NCBI GenBank assembly: GCA_900474095.1
Contig: UCOA01000080.1
Span: 1-62,560 of the forward strand
Direction: 5' to 3'
DNA from: Hyphomicrobiales bacterium
GTDB lineage: Bacteria > Pseudomonadota > Alphaproteobacteria > Rhizobiales > Rhizobiaceae
Length of the DNA stretch: 62,560 bases
Every line of letters starts with the position of its first letter. Within the stretch, counting starts at the first letter, position 1. Positions 8,527 through 16,974 of the stretch are shown piece by piece. The position numbers were made by a program, and so were the translations under genes. Below the pieces are notes generated by a model. That model was not told where the DNA came from. It ran no database searches and worked only from the letters and a program-made list of their open reading frames with translations.

Positions 8527-9342
8527 ATGGGCAAAGTAATCGTGGTCACGTCTGGCAAGGGCGGCGTCGGCAAGACGACATCGACCGCAGCATTGGGAGC
8601 TGCCCTCGCACAAAATGGCGAGAAAGTCGTGGTCGTGGACTTTGACGTCGGCCTGCGCAATCTCGACCTCGTGATGGGTGCGGAACGGCGCGTGGTCTAT
8701 GATTTGGTCAATGTCATTCAGGGCGAAGCCAAGCTGACCCAAGCACTGATCCGCGACAAACGCGTGGAAACACTCTATCTGCTGCCAGCTTCGCAAACCC
8801 GCGACAAGGACAATCTCACACCGGAAGGCGTGGAGAAGGTCATAACCGCTCTCCGGAATGCTTTTGATTGGGTTATTTGTGACAGTCCTGCTGGCATCGA
8901 GCGCGGAGCGACGCTCGCCATGCGTCATGCCGACGTAGCCATCGTCGTGACCAATCCCGAGGTCTCCTCGGTACGCGATTCCGACCGCATCATTGGTATG
9001 CTCGACTCCAAGACTCTCAAAGCCGAGAATGGCGAACAGATGGAGAAGCATCTCCTTCTCACCCGTTACGACCCCGCTCGCGCAGAACGAGGCGACATGC
9101 TCAAGGTCGACGACGTTCTCGAGATTCTGTCGATCCCACTTCTAGGCATCATCCCGGAAAGTATGGATGTCCTGCGTGCATCCAACGTCGGTGCTCCCGT
9201 TACCCTAGCAGATGGTCGCAGCGCTCCAGCAATGGCTTACTTCGACGCTGCACGCCGGCTCAAAGGCGAAATCCTGCCCGTCACCATTCCTGGTGAAAAG
9301 CGTGGTTTCTTCGGTAAGATCTTCGGAAGGAAAGCGGCATGA
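8527..9342 (+). CDS. minD: Septum site-determining ATPase MinD
   Basis: Membrane-bound ParA/MinD-family ATPase that carries MinC to the poles. 271 residues, with deviant Walker [10 protein letters not shown] at residues 11-19, [17 protein letters not shown] (switch region with DxDxG), [11 protein letters not shown] (Walker B) and the C-terminal amphipathic helix [16 protein letters not shown] for membrane binding. A GGAGAGG site precedes the ATG. The stop overlaps minE by four bases (ATGA). All catalytic residues appear intact. Confidence 0.97.
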   Translation: MGKVIVVTSGKGGVGKTTSTAALGAALAQNGEKVVVVDFDVGLRNLDLVMGAERRVVYDLVNVIQGEAKLTQALIRDKRVETLYLLPASQTRDKDNLTPEGVEKVITALRNAFDWVICDSPAGIERGATLAMRHADVAIVVTNPEVSSVRDSDRIIGMLDSKTLKAENGEQMEKHLLLTRYDPARAERGDMLKVDDVLEILSIPLLGIIPESMDVLRASNVGAPVTLADGRSAPAMAYFDAARRLKGEILPVTIPGEKRGFFGKIFGRKAA

Positions 9343-9602
9343 ACCTCTTTCGATTGTTTTCCCGATCGCAGTCCGCACCAGCTGCTCGCGAGCGGCTGCA
9401 GGTACTGCTGGCTCACGAGCGGGCCTCGGCCGGCGATTCGGACCTTGTCACCAAGTTGCGCGACGAGATTCTTCTCGCTATTGCCAAGCACATGCAAATC
9501 GATAGCGAGAAGGTGAGCGTGAAGCTGGAGCGCGGCCTCCAAGTCTCAACGCTAGTCGTCGATGTCGAAATTCCCTTCGATGCAGCGAGGAAGGCGGCCT
9601 AA
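9339..9602 (+). CDS. minE: Cell division topological specificity factor MinE
   Basis: MinE stimulates the MinD ATPase and drives pole-to-pole dynamics. 87 residues, starting [21 protein letters not shown] (membrane-targeting and anti-MinCD helix), with [21 protein letters not shown] and an alpha/beta dimer domain ending in [17 protein letters not shown]. Length is normal for the family. It is translationally coupled to minD, and a hairpin sits over its stop codon. Confidence 0.96.
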   Translation: MNLFRLFSRSQSAPAARERLQVLLAHERASAGDSDLVTKLRDEILLAIAKHMQIDSEKVSVKLERGLQVSTLVVDVEIPFDAARKAA

Positions 9603-9610
9603 GGGCCGCC
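9593..9610 (+). terminator. Hairpin spanning the minE stop codon
   Basis: GGCGGCC-TAAG-GGCCGCC forms a perfect 7-bp stem whose loop holds the TAA stop. The following sequence (ACTTTCGTC) has only a short T run, so it may be a weak intrinsic terminator or an mRNA-stabilising 3' end. Confidence 0.55.
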
Positions 9611-9780
9611 ACTTTCGTCAAAAGAAGAATAGCCCACCAATCCTACTCCATGATCACCTCAACGCGCAGAATCAAATCGCCCGCCAGTGGGCGGCTCATA
9701 CCAATCCCTTAAAACGACGATCACCGGCTTCAAGCTCGGGAGCTACGTTGATGGTGACGAGCATACCGGGTGATTTTTAG

Positions 9781-10520
9781 AATTCCTTGTCTTTTGGCGA
9801 GAAGCGCTTCGCGACGCCGCTTTTTGTTTGCGACCTGACGCGCAAGCTCGGGGTCGAGTACAAGACCGCCTGGGTGCTGCTGGCCAAGATCAGGGAAGCG
9901 ATCGGCAAGCGCCGGGCGAAGATGAAGCTCTGGGGCTCCGTCCAGATCGGCGGCAAGTACATCGGCGGACATATCAAGCCCGAGAACAAGAAGGAAGACC
10001 GCATCGACCGCCGCCGCAAGGAGAACCAGAACGGCAAACGCATGTGCGTCCTGTCGATTCGCGAGCACAATCCGGATGCGCCGAACCGGACCATCACGCG
10101 CGTCGTTTCCGACGAGAACCCCATGGCGGCCTGGGCTGTCCGCCGACGAGCACGGCTCATATGACGACCTCGTGGGGCTGGCGATCCTCCGGCGGGTAAA
10201 ACAGTCAGGCCTATCAGACCGAGGACGGGACAGACACCAACCGGATCGAGAGCTTCTTTGCACGCGCCGAGCGCTCGTACGTCGGCATTCACCACCGGTT
10301 CTCGGTAAAATACCTGGACTGGTACATGGCGATGGTCGCGTGGAAGGAGGACACCCGTTACATGGGGCTGCGTTGGCAGCTCGCCGACGTACTGCGCACG
10401 GTCACGCACCGTACGACGTCGAAGAACCTTTGCGGGTATTGGCAGGGTGCGGCGGAGCGTATCGAGGACCAGGTCTGGACCGAGAAGACAGCGGTCGAGA
10501 AGCAACGATACCTGCCGTGA
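9781..10520 (+). mobile_element. IS1595-family (ISXO2-like) transposase relic
   Basis: Three successive frames give one transposase: DLGVxYKTAW-type block (RKLGVEYKTAWVLLAKIREA) and YIGGHIKPENKKEDRIDRRR from 9787, then ADEHGSYDDLVGLA in a second frame near 10130, then TEDGTDTNRIESFFARAER, GIHHRFSVKYLDWYMA and NLCGYWQGA in a third to 10520. These are the ISXO2-like DDE/N blocks, including the terminal R-G-HHRF motif. The zinc-ribbon N-terminus (about 90 residues) is missing and there are two frame breaks, so the element is dead. No clear terminal inverted repeats or target duplication were found. Confidence 0.85.
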
Positions 10521-10552
10521 CCGATTTGGGCTTCGTCAATTTCTCCAACGCC

Positions 10553-10644
10553 TATTGACAGTTTCACCGATATCATATTGAAAGTTTCCCCTGCATTCTA
10601 TTGACACTTTCCCCGAAACTCTATTACAACTTTCCCCATATCGC
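10553..10644. repeat. Four tandem 23-bp imperfect direct repeats
   Basis: Four units start at 10553, 10576, 10599 and 10622, exactly 23 bp apart. Each begins TATTGA or TATTAC, followed after two or three bases by GTTTCACC, GTTTCCCC, CTTTCCCC or CTTTCCCC. Approximate core: TATTGACAGTTTCCCC. The array lies between the IS1595 relic and the DUF4143 ATPase gene, ending about 27 bp before that gene's ATG. It could be a multi-site operator, a transposase-binding terminal array (IS21-type elements have these), or iterons. Each unit also contains a TTGACA-like hexamer. Confidence 0.7.
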
Positions 10645-10670
10645 TTTGCTGAGAAAATGAAGTGACCATC

Positions 10671-11954
10671 ATGGACGAGAGTCTCCTCCCGCGTCATCTG
10701 CAGCCCCAACTAAAGGCTGCACTTACATCAGCGCGGGTGGTTAACATTATTGGACCGCGCCAGGTCGGGAAGACGACACTGGTACGCGATCTTTTGAGCG
10801 TTGGAAAATTCATCACCTTAGATGACGAGGGTGTGCTTGCAGCTATTGAGGCTGATCCAAAAGGACAGCTGGATGCCCTGCTGGCTGAGACGAAAGCAGG
10901 CCCCCTCATTATCGACGAAGCCCAAAGATCAACGAAATTAGCTTTGGCGTTGAAGAGAATCGTGGACGAAAACCGGGCAATGGGTCAGTTCGTCCTGACA
11001 GGTTCATCCAACGTTTTCACTTCGGCGCACGTGGCGGACTCGTTGGCAGGTCGGGTCCATACAATGACGATGCTTCCGTTGAGTGTCGCCGAAGCAAAGC
11101 GCATGGGGCCTGCGAAAATTCTCGACTGGGCATCGACGAATGACCGTCCCGATCCGCTAGACCTGCCTAAAGCAGAAACGTTGTCTCGGGCACAATACAT
11201 CGACTTGATAGTCGCAGGCGGTTTCCCCGAGATACGAACTCTGGAAGAGCGCTGGAGGCAAAATCGATACACAGACTACGTTGACAGTGTCGTGGAACGC
11301 GACGTTTCGTACATCTTAAAAATAAGAAAATCGGACGCCATGAGGCGAATGATCGATCAACTAGCTACGCGCGTCGGAAACGAGCTGAATATAGACGAAC
11401 TATGTTCGAACATCAGTTTACAAAGGAATACCACCGAGACCTACCTCGATATTCTAACGAAGCTCTCTCTATTGCGACGATTGCCTGCGTGGACCTCTGG
11501 AGAGTCCGGGCGAGACATACGACATCCAAAAATCCATCTTGTGGATACTGGGATCGTCACGGCTTTGAGGAGTATGAACGCCCAGAGCTTCAATATTGGC
11601 GCGAATCCCACAGCGCTTGGCGGCCTGTTCGAAAATTTCGTTTACAATGAAATGTGGAAATCCCTCCCTCATCAGATGCGTCAGTGGCGACTTTATCATT
11701 GGAGGCATCAACGAGGACGCGAGATAGACATCCTCGCTGAGTCAGACAAAACGATAGTCGGCCTCGAGATGAAGACATCGACTGCGGTTGAAGCAAAGGA
11801 TTTTCAACATATGCGATGGTTTCGAGATGAAGGCCCAGGTAGGAACCGTCCCTTTGTCGGCATCGTCATCTATATGGGAGAGCGCGTACTCAGTTTCGGC
11901 GAAAACATGTTCGCGCTCCCTCTCTCGATATTTTGGTCATTCAAAGACAGTTAG
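10671..11954 (+). CDS. AAA-type ATPase with DUF4143 domain
   Basis: 427 residues. The N-terminal AAA_14 domain has Walker A GPRQVGKTTL (about residues 30-40), FITLDDE, Walker B PLIIDEAQR and the sensor FVLTGSS with an Arg-rich follow-up. A winged-helix segment (IDELCSNISLQRNTTETYLDIL) and a C-terminal DUF4143 nuclease-like domain follow, with GGLFENFVYNE, YHWRHQRGREIDILAE and VGLEMKTSTAV (PD-D/ExK-like E..D-(x)-ExK pattern). Such proteins are widespread, often mobile and of unknown role. GTG 10662 is an alternative start. It stands alone just after the repeat array, which may control it. Confidence 0.9.
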   Translation: MDESLLPRHLQPQLKAALTSARVVNIIGPRQVGKTTLVRDLLSVGKFITLDDEGVLAAIEADPKGQLDALLAETKAGPLIIDEAQRSTKLALALKRIVDENRAMGQFVLTGSSNVFTSAHVADSLAGRVHTMTMLPLSVAEAKRMGPAKILDWASTNDRPDPLDLPKAETLSRAQYIDLIVAGGFPEIRTLEERWRQNRYTDYVDSVVERDVSYILKIRKSDAMRRMIDQLATRVGNELNIDELCSNISLQRNTTETYLDILTKLSLLRRLPAWTSGESGRDIRHPKIHLVDTGIVTALRSMNAQSFNIGANPTALGGLFENFVYNEMWKSLPHQMRQWRLYHWRHQRGREIDILAESDKTIVGLEMKTSTAVEAKDFQHMRWFRDEGPGRNRPFVGIVIYMGERVLSFGENMFALPLSIFWSFKDS

Positions 11955-11985
11955 TCTGAGTGGGCGGCCCGGTTTAATCCTCGGA

Positions 11986-12311
11986 TTACCTGGCGATCTC
12001 CCACATTCTACGACGACCATCAGGAGCACCTGACCAGCGAACCAGCCCTGTCTGCTCCATGCGTTCGAGCAGGCCAGAAAACCTTCCAGCCAGGTAGGGC
12101 CGATCCTGTCAATCTCGGCTCCGAAGCCTTCGCGTTCGGCAAACTGTTTTGACAGATCGCCCGTGAGAATCGGCTCTTCCGCATCACGGAGAAGTTGAAG
12201 GACACCGCCACGTACGTCACGACCTCTGAGCAGGTCGGTGACACGGCGGCCAGGGGTTGACCGGTCCTTCCTCTTGGGCTGCTGATGAAGCTCGGAGTTT
12301 GTCATGCCCAT
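11986..12311 (-). pseudogene. Frameshifted small HTH-like gene
   Basis: From ATG 12311 the frame reads MGMTNSELHQQPKRKDRS and GRDVRGGVLQLLRDAEEPIL, a winged-helix-like start, then TGDLSKQFAERE. After about 12100 the reading continues in the next frame as LAGRFSGLLERMEQTGLVRW and PDGRRRMWEIAR, ending TAA at 11986. The two parts together resemble short rhizobial proteins with an RGRDVRG start and a xxWEIAR end. One base indel near 12090-12115 splits them. It may be real decay or a sequence error. Confidence 0.55.
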
Positions 12312-12385
12312 CAAAGCAGTTTGACGGCGCATGGCAAAAAGGAAATAAGGATGCGGGTTCGGCGACGGATAAGGAGACCGGCCGC

Positions 12386-13048
12386 TTGCGCGTTCTGCTC
12401 GTCGAGGACAATCAAATTCTGGGAGAGGCCGTACGCGATCATATCGCGGCTGCCCATCATGCGCCGGACTGGATGAAGACGCTCGAGGACGCGCGCGCGT
12501 CGCTGCGTGCTGTCAGCTATGGTCTCATTCTGCTCGATCTTCGCCTGCCGGACGGCAGCGGCATCGCCCTTTTGAGGGAACTGCGGGCGTGCGGCAACAC
12601 CACGCCGGTGATCATCCTGACCGCCCATGACCAGATTTCCGACCGGATCGAGGGACTGAACAGCGGCGCCGACGACTATCTCGTCAAGCCGTTCGATCTC
12701 GGTGAACTCTCGGCCCGGATGCTTGCCGTCATTCGCCGCCATGGCGGCAATATTTCGCCGGTAATCCGCTTCGGCGCGCTGAAAATAAGCCAGGTAGACC
12801 GGCGTGTCTTTGCCGGCGACGAGGAGGTCGGTCTCTCCGGCCGCGAATGGGCGGTGCTCGACACGCTGCTTTCCCGACCGGGCGCAATCATCTCGAAGGC
12901 CCGGATCGAGGAGGCGCTCTATGCCTTCGGCTCGGAAGTCGAGAGCAATACGGTGGAGGTCTATGTCAGCCGGCTGCGCAAGAAACTCGGCCGGGATCAT
13001 GTCGTCACCGTGCGCGGCGTGGGCTACAAGATCGGGGCGCTGGCATGA
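12386..13048 (+). CDS. OmpR/PhoB-family response regulator
   Basis: 220 residues from TTG 12386, which has AAGGAG nine bases upstream and gives the canonical start MRVLLVEDN; a longer frame begins at 12257. The receiver domain has the acidic pair at E7-D8, phospho-acceptor Asp at about residue 51 (LILLDLRLPDGSG), Thr/Ser in ILTAHD and Lys at about 101 (DYLVKPFD). The C-terminal winged helix has SGREWAVLDTLLSRPGAI, YVSRLRKKLG and VRGVGYKI. Its TGA overlaps the kinase ATG, so the pair is co-translated. Target genes are unknown. Confidence 0.95.
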   Translation: MRVLLVEDNQILGEAVRDHIAAAHHAPDWMKTLEDARASLRAVSYGLILLDLRLPDGSGIALLRELRACGNTTPVIILTAHDQISDRIEGLNSGADDYLVKPFDLGELSARMLAVIRRHGGNISPVIRFGALKISQVDRRVFAGDEEVGLSGREWAVLDTLLSRPGAIISKARIEEALYAFGSEVESNTVEVYVSRLRKKLGRDHVVTVRGVGYKIGALA

Positions 13049-14406
13049 CACAACAGAAATTACGTGCGCAAAGCATGACGCAGCGGCTGATCCTCTGGCT
13101 GACGGGCGCTGCCGTTTCCTTCTGGTTGATCGCCGCATGTCTCGGCGTCTCGGTCATGAAAGACGAATTCGACGAATTCTTCGATGGCTCGCTGCAGGAA
13201 ACCGCCGAGCGGCTGATGCCGCTGGTCCTTGATGATCTGCAGCGGCGCGAAGGGCCTACGTCACCGAAGCATATTCAGCGGGAGGTCGAGGACATGGACG
13301 ACGAATATCTCGTTTACCAGGCCCGGGACGCGAGCGGAAAAATTCTCATTCGCTCGCATGATGCTCCGGAAAAGCCATTCGAAGCGCCGCTGAAGCGCGG
13401 CTTTTGGAAGAACGACGCCTACCAGTTCTATACCGCGCGCGCCGCCGACAACACGGTCTTCGTGCAGGTCGCCGATGCCCTGGAAAACCGCACAGAGGCG
13501 GTGACGGAAGGCGGCATGGCGCTTTTCCTGCCGGTCCTTATCCTCATTCCCGTCAGCGTTCTCCTGATCTGGCTGATCGTACGCCGGACGCTGGCACCCG
13601 TCGACGACCTGCGCAAGGCGATCGAGGAGAAGGATGGCGGCAACATGGCGCCGGTGCCATCCGGCATGCTGCCGCGCGAGCTCCGGTCGATCGCGCGCTC
13701 CGTCAATCATCTTCTGACCCGCCTGCAATCGGCTCTGGACGCGGAGCGGGAGTTCGCCGCCAACAGCGCCCACGAACTGCGTACGCCGATCGCTGGCGCG
13801 CTCGCCCAGACGCAGATGCTGATCGCCGAGCTTGACGGCCCGAAAATGCGGCGCGCGCAGCAGATCGAAATCTCGCTCGTGAGCCTTGGCCATACGGCTG
13901 AAAAACTGCTGCAGCTGGCACGGGCAGAAGCCGGCATCGGCGCGGGTAGCGAACATGTCGACCTCGCCAGCGTGCTCGAACTCGTCGTGACCGATTTTGA
14001 GCACAGCGATCCGGCGTCCTCTCGGCTGCGCTTTCATCGCCAGGCGGGGGCGGTGCTTGAAGGCAGCTACAGCGTAGACGCCTTCGCAATCGTCCTGCGC
14101 AATCTTATCGAGAACGCCATGTCACACGGCCGCAAGGACGAAGCGGTGGATGTCCGGCTGGAAAAGGGCGGCGTGGTACGCATCGTCAATGGTGCGGCGG
14201 CACTTTCACCGGGTGAACTGATCTCGATCCGCAAGCGTTTCGGTCGCGGTGCGACAACCTCTGCCGGCTCCGGGCTGGGGCTATCGATCGCCGAGCGGCT
14301 GTTGCAGCAGATGAATGTAGGCCTCGAGGTCCTTTCGCCAGCGACAGACCGTGACGAGGGGTTCGAGGTGGTGCTGCGGTTCCCGTCGATAGCTGACGCT
14401 GCCTGA
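13045..14406 (+). CDS. Two-component sensor histidine kinase
   Basis: 453 residues from ATG 13045. Two membrane segments (about 17-38 and 158-180) flank a periplasmic sensor loop of some 120 residues, followed by a HAMP-like linker (RRTLAPVDDLRKAI). HisKA has the phospho-acceptor His at about 243 (NSAHELRTPIAG). The ATPase domain shows N box NLIENAMSHG and G box GSGLGLSIAERLL; the D box is degenerate (RIVNGAA instead of DxGxG), a variation also seen in related rhizobial kinases. The architecture resembles QseC/TctE-type sensors. It is coupled to the response regulator by a one-base-offset stop/start overlap. The signal is unknown. Confidence 0.94.
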   Translation: MTQQKLRAQSMTQRLILWLTGAAVSFWLIAACLGVSVMKDEFDEFFDGSLQETAERLMPLVLDDLQRREGPTSPKHIQREVEDMDDEYLVYQARDASGKILIRSHDAPEKPFEAPLKRGFWKNDAYQFYTARAADNTVFVQVADALENRTEAVTEGGMALFLPVLILIPVSVLLIWLIVRRTLAPVDDLRKAIEEKDGGNMAPVPSGMLPRELRSIARSVNHLLTRLQSALDAEREFAANSAHELRTPIAGALAQTQMLIAELDGPKMRRAQQIEISLVSLGHTAEKLLQLARAEAGIGAGSEHVDLASVLELVVTDFEHSDPASSRLRFHRQAGAVLEGSYSVDAFAIVLRNLIENAMSHGRKDEAVDVRLEKGGVVRIVNGAAALSPGELISIRKRFGRGATTSAGSGLGLSIAERLLQQMNVGLEVLSPATDRDEGFEVVLRFPSIADAA

Positions 14407-14588
14407 CGGTAGCTAGATCCCCTCAATGGCAAGAACGAGCTGCTCGGTTTGCGCCTTCATGACAGGACATTAGGCTTGAAACCCAGGCAGCTTGCGGTTT
14501 TTCAACGTGCGGTTTCCGCATGTCTTTACGCATAAACCGCACCGTCCGTCGTCATGATAAAACGAACGATAATGACAGATTTCGGTTA
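14407..14588. other. Intergenic region between converging kinase and repC genes
   Basis: The region holds no gene. AT-rich dyad-like sequences occur (GTGCGGTTTCCGCAT) but no clear intrinsic terminator with a T tract could be assigned. Confidence 0.35.
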
Positions 14589-15800
14589 TCAGGATGTTAC
14601 AGCTAGGGTTCCATGAGCCCGCATCAATGCCATCAGCATCGGCCCGAGTGAAAATTCGCCTCGTCTTGCCTTTCCGGTCAAATGCCGCAGGTAGCCGCCA
14701 GCCGAGTTGATATGCCCTGCCCTCTCCAGGATGCACGCCATAGCTACCGCAGCGTTTTCAGGTCCCATGGTGTCGCAGGCATCCTGATACGCCGTCGGAC
14801 TGACCCCAAGCATGGATCTCACTACCACGGCGGCGGACATCAGTTCTCGCCAACTGCCGACCAAGCCGCCCGGTCCGTAATCGATGATATCTGGGCATGC
14901 CTGGAGGACCATCCCCAGCGGGAATGCCTTTATCGGCTCGTTTGCTGATCCGCTGCCAAGGTTCGATTTCGCGCCATTTTGCTGGTCGAAGCTTGGTTCA
15001 AGTTCAATAATGGAATCGGTATTAGAATTCTGTATGTGGCGTTCATAATGGTCGTCATTGGTGTCGGTTTTTTCTAGTTTCATCTGCATTTCCAGCAAAT
15101 TAACGATCTCGTCGCGAAGCATCTGCATCTCTTCGAGAATTGGCAGCAAATCGCTGGTAGTCGGGGCACGCGGAATCCGCGCGAGCAACGCTACGAAATG
15201 TCCCTCGATCATGCCCCAATTGCCCGCAGCGCCCTCCTCCATGGCGGCGGAGATCAGTTTGCGGACATCGCGCCGGCAGATCGACAGTGTCTCCTTGGTC
15301 AGACGGAACCGTTTGCGCTCCTCGGCGACTTGTCGGGCCATATGAGCGAATTCGTCGGCGCGGGCGAGCATAGGCGCTAGGCTGAAGCCGAAGGCCTGCT
15401 CAAGGTCACCGGATCCATTGCGGCGGGCATAGCGCTTGCCATTCGGGCTGTCTCTGCGAATAATGAGTCCAGCTTCGACCAATGCAGCCAAGTGCCGCCT
15501 GAGCGTCGTACCTGCGATCCCATGAGCGCGAACGGATAGTTGAGCATTGGATGGAAAAACGACGAGACCGCGTTTTTCAGACAATTCGCTGTCCGGATAG
15601 AATGTCAGCAATGCATCAAGCACAGCGAGCGTTCGGTCCTGGATCCCGAGTATCCCCCTCGCCTCACAGGCGTCACGGAAAACTTTCCATTTGTCGGCGG
15701 TCTTACCGCCGGTGATTTCGGCCGTCTCAAGCTGCCTTTTCATCAAGGCAAGCGTCATCGGCCGCCGCCCTGCGGGCGTCGTTACACCATACGTCTGCAT
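14589..15800 (-). CDS. repC: RepC replication initiator
   Basis: RepC is the initiator of repABC plasmids and acts at an origin thought to lie within its own gene. 403 residues. The N-terminal winged-helix part includes VFPSNAQLSVRAHGIAGTTL and RRHLAALVEAGLIIRRDSPN, then KRYARRNG and FGFSLAPM. The C-terminal domain has SWRELMSAAVVVRSMLGVSP, AYQDACDTMGPENAAVAMA and SAGGYLRHLTGKA, all RepC signatures. The region inside this gene between about 14950 and 15080 (minus-strand codons of the linker) is AT-rich, in keeping with an internal origin; that location is inferred from other repABC plasmids. Synthesis is expected to be repressed by the ctRNA encoded opposite its leader. Confidence 0.96.
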   Translation of the reverse strand: MQTYGVTTPAGRRPMTLALMKRQLETAEITGGKTADKWKVFRDACEARGILGIQDRTLAVLDALLTFYPDSELSEKRGLVVFPSNAQLSVRAHGIAGTTLRRHLAALVEAGLIIRRDSPNGKRYARRNGSGDLEQAFGFSLAPMLARADEFAHMARQVAEERKRFRLTKETLSICRRDVRKLISAAMEEGAAGNWGMIEGHFVALLARIPRAPTTSDLLPILEEMQMLRDEIVNLLEMQMKLEKTDTNDDHYERHIQNSNTDSIIELEPSFDQQNGAKSNLGSGSANEPIKAFPLGMVLQACPDIIDYGPGGLVGSWRELMSAAVVVRSMLGVSPTAYQDACDTMGPENAAVAMACILERAGHINSAGGYLRHLTGKARRGEFSLGPMLMALMRAHGTLAVTS

Positions 15801-15859
15801 TTTCCTTCACCTTCTGTCAGGCAAAAGAAATCCAGTCACCAAAACGGCGTCAAAGACTC

Positions 15860-15888
15860 TTGACTGTGATTCGGGGAAATGCGATTCT
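15860..15888 (+). promoter_or_regulatory. Predicted promoter of the counter-transcribed RNA
   Basis: TTGACT at 15860-15865 and GATTCT at 15883-15888 are separated by 17 bp, a sigma-70-like arrangement on the strand opposite repBC. A start at about 15895 is predicted. The -10 match is weak (three of six), so this is a proposal supported mainly by its correct position in the repB-repC gap. Confidence 0.5.
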
Positions 15889-15894
15889 CTAGGT

Positions 15895-15949
15895 GCGAAA
15901 CTATGAGAGAGGCTTCCACGACGGCGACGTTTTGGGGGCCTTTTCTTTT
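15895..15949 (+). ncRNA. repABC counter-transcribed antisense RNA (incompatibility RNA)
   Basis: In repABC plasmids a 50-60 nt RNA made from the strand opposite repC's leader lowers RepC synthesis and determines incompatibility. Here the 154-bp repB-repC gap contains, on the plus strand, a candidate promoter, then GGCTTCC (15911-15917) pairing with GGGGGCC (15934-15940, with two G-U pairs), an inner ACG/CGT pairing, and TTTTCTTTT (15941-15949). This hairpin plus T tract is the intrinsic terminator expected at the ctRNA 3' end. Exact ends are estimates. Confidence 0.75.
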
Positions 15950-15954
15950 GCGGT

Positions 15955-16971
15955 TCAGTCTCCTATGTTCTTTGACTGCACAAACTCTTCGTAGAGAGCG
16001 TTGAGCTTAGCCTCGACAAAGGACCCGAATGCTGGCTCGATCCCTTTGTCGAAGACAAGGTTCAGTTTCTCGTCGGTTTCTGAAATCTTGACGACTTTCC
16101 CGCCACTCGCGGTTTTCCAGATTGTCGTCCGAGCCTTCTCCTTTGCCTTGCGGAGTTGGTCATAGATCGCCTGAAAACGTTCGTCCGACGTCATATCCTG
16201 GAAGTTCGGTTCCTGACTGAGCTTGATGGCTCTGGACCTTTTCCCGCTTTCCTCGAGAAGGTCAGCAATTTCCGCCCACCGTGTGCGGCCAAATCCGGGC
16301 GCAGCGCCAATTGCTTCGATCAATTCTCCAGGAAGGCGGTCGACCAGCGCAATCATGCGTGAAAGTGCTGCTTTATCGACGCCAAGCGCTGACATTATGA
16401 CGTCGCGGTTAAACTGGCGGGCTTCCAGGCGGAAGGCGAAGAATGAGCGTTCAATGAATGTCAGATCAGTGCGAGCGTTATTCTCTTGCCCTTGGCTTAC
16501 GACGAGCTGCTCGTCACTTAGATCGCGTACAACGGCCTTGACGGCCCCACCTATTTTCTTGACAGCGGCCAGGCGGCGATGTCCATACGCAACCTGAAAG
16601 CGCCCTTGCCGTTCGGGGTGCGGACGAACAAGAATCGGCACTTGCTGCCCGTGCTCTCTAATTTGGGCAACCAGCGTTTCCTGATCCTGTGCGCTGACAC
16701 CTAGGCGGTCCACGACGAATGAACTGTCTATCAGCAATGGATCGAGCTCGACGACTGTCAGGCCCTTCGCGAGTTGCCTTTCCAGATCATCGGCACGCTG
16801 CGCCTTTTCGTTGATTCCACCCAGTGATTGCGAGATGGCGCCGACTGGGCTTGCACGCCGAAGCGGCTTTTCGAAGCCCGCCAGCGGCCGCGCATTTGTA
16901 AGGGTATCGTCAATGTCTGCTGCTGCGGCTGGGTCGGGCTCGCCCAGTCCGAAAATATTCTTGCGAGCCAT
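15955..16971 (-). CDS. repB: RepB, plasmid partition protein of the ParB family
   Basis: 338 residues. RepB binds parS-type sites and works with RepA to segregate the plasmid. The start MARKNIFGLGEP and LAGFEKPLRRASPVGAIS are typical. The ParB/Srx domain has QIREHGQQVPILVRPHPE, GRFQVAYGHRRLAAVKKIG and VVSQGQENNARTDLTFIER. An HTH (MSALGVDKAALSRMIALVDR) follows. Only three bases separate its ATG from the repA stop, and GGAAG just upstream overlaps the end of repA, so co-translation is likely. Confidence 0.96.
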   Translation of the reverse strand: MARKNIFGLGEPDPAAAADIDDTLTNARPLAGFEKPLRRASPVGAISQSLGGINEKAQRADDLERQLAKGLTVVELDPLLIDSSFVVDRLGVSAQDQETLVAQIREHGQQVPILVRPHPERQGRFQVAYGHRRLAAVKKIGGAVKAVVRDLSDEQLVVSQGQENNARTDLTFIERSFFAFRLEARQFNRDVIMSALGVDKAALSRMIALVDRLPGELIEAIGAAPGFGRTRWAEIADLLEESGKRSRAIKLSQEPNFQDMTSDERFQAIYDQLRKAKEKARTTIWKTASGGKVVKISETDEKLNLVFDKGIEPAFGSFVEAKLNALYEEFVQSKNIGD

Positions 16972-16974
16972 GGG

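Noticed and set aside
9640-9690. CGCCC/GGGCG dyad near the IS relic as an insertion-element end
   Set aside because: No matching inverted copy was found at the other side of the relic near 10520.
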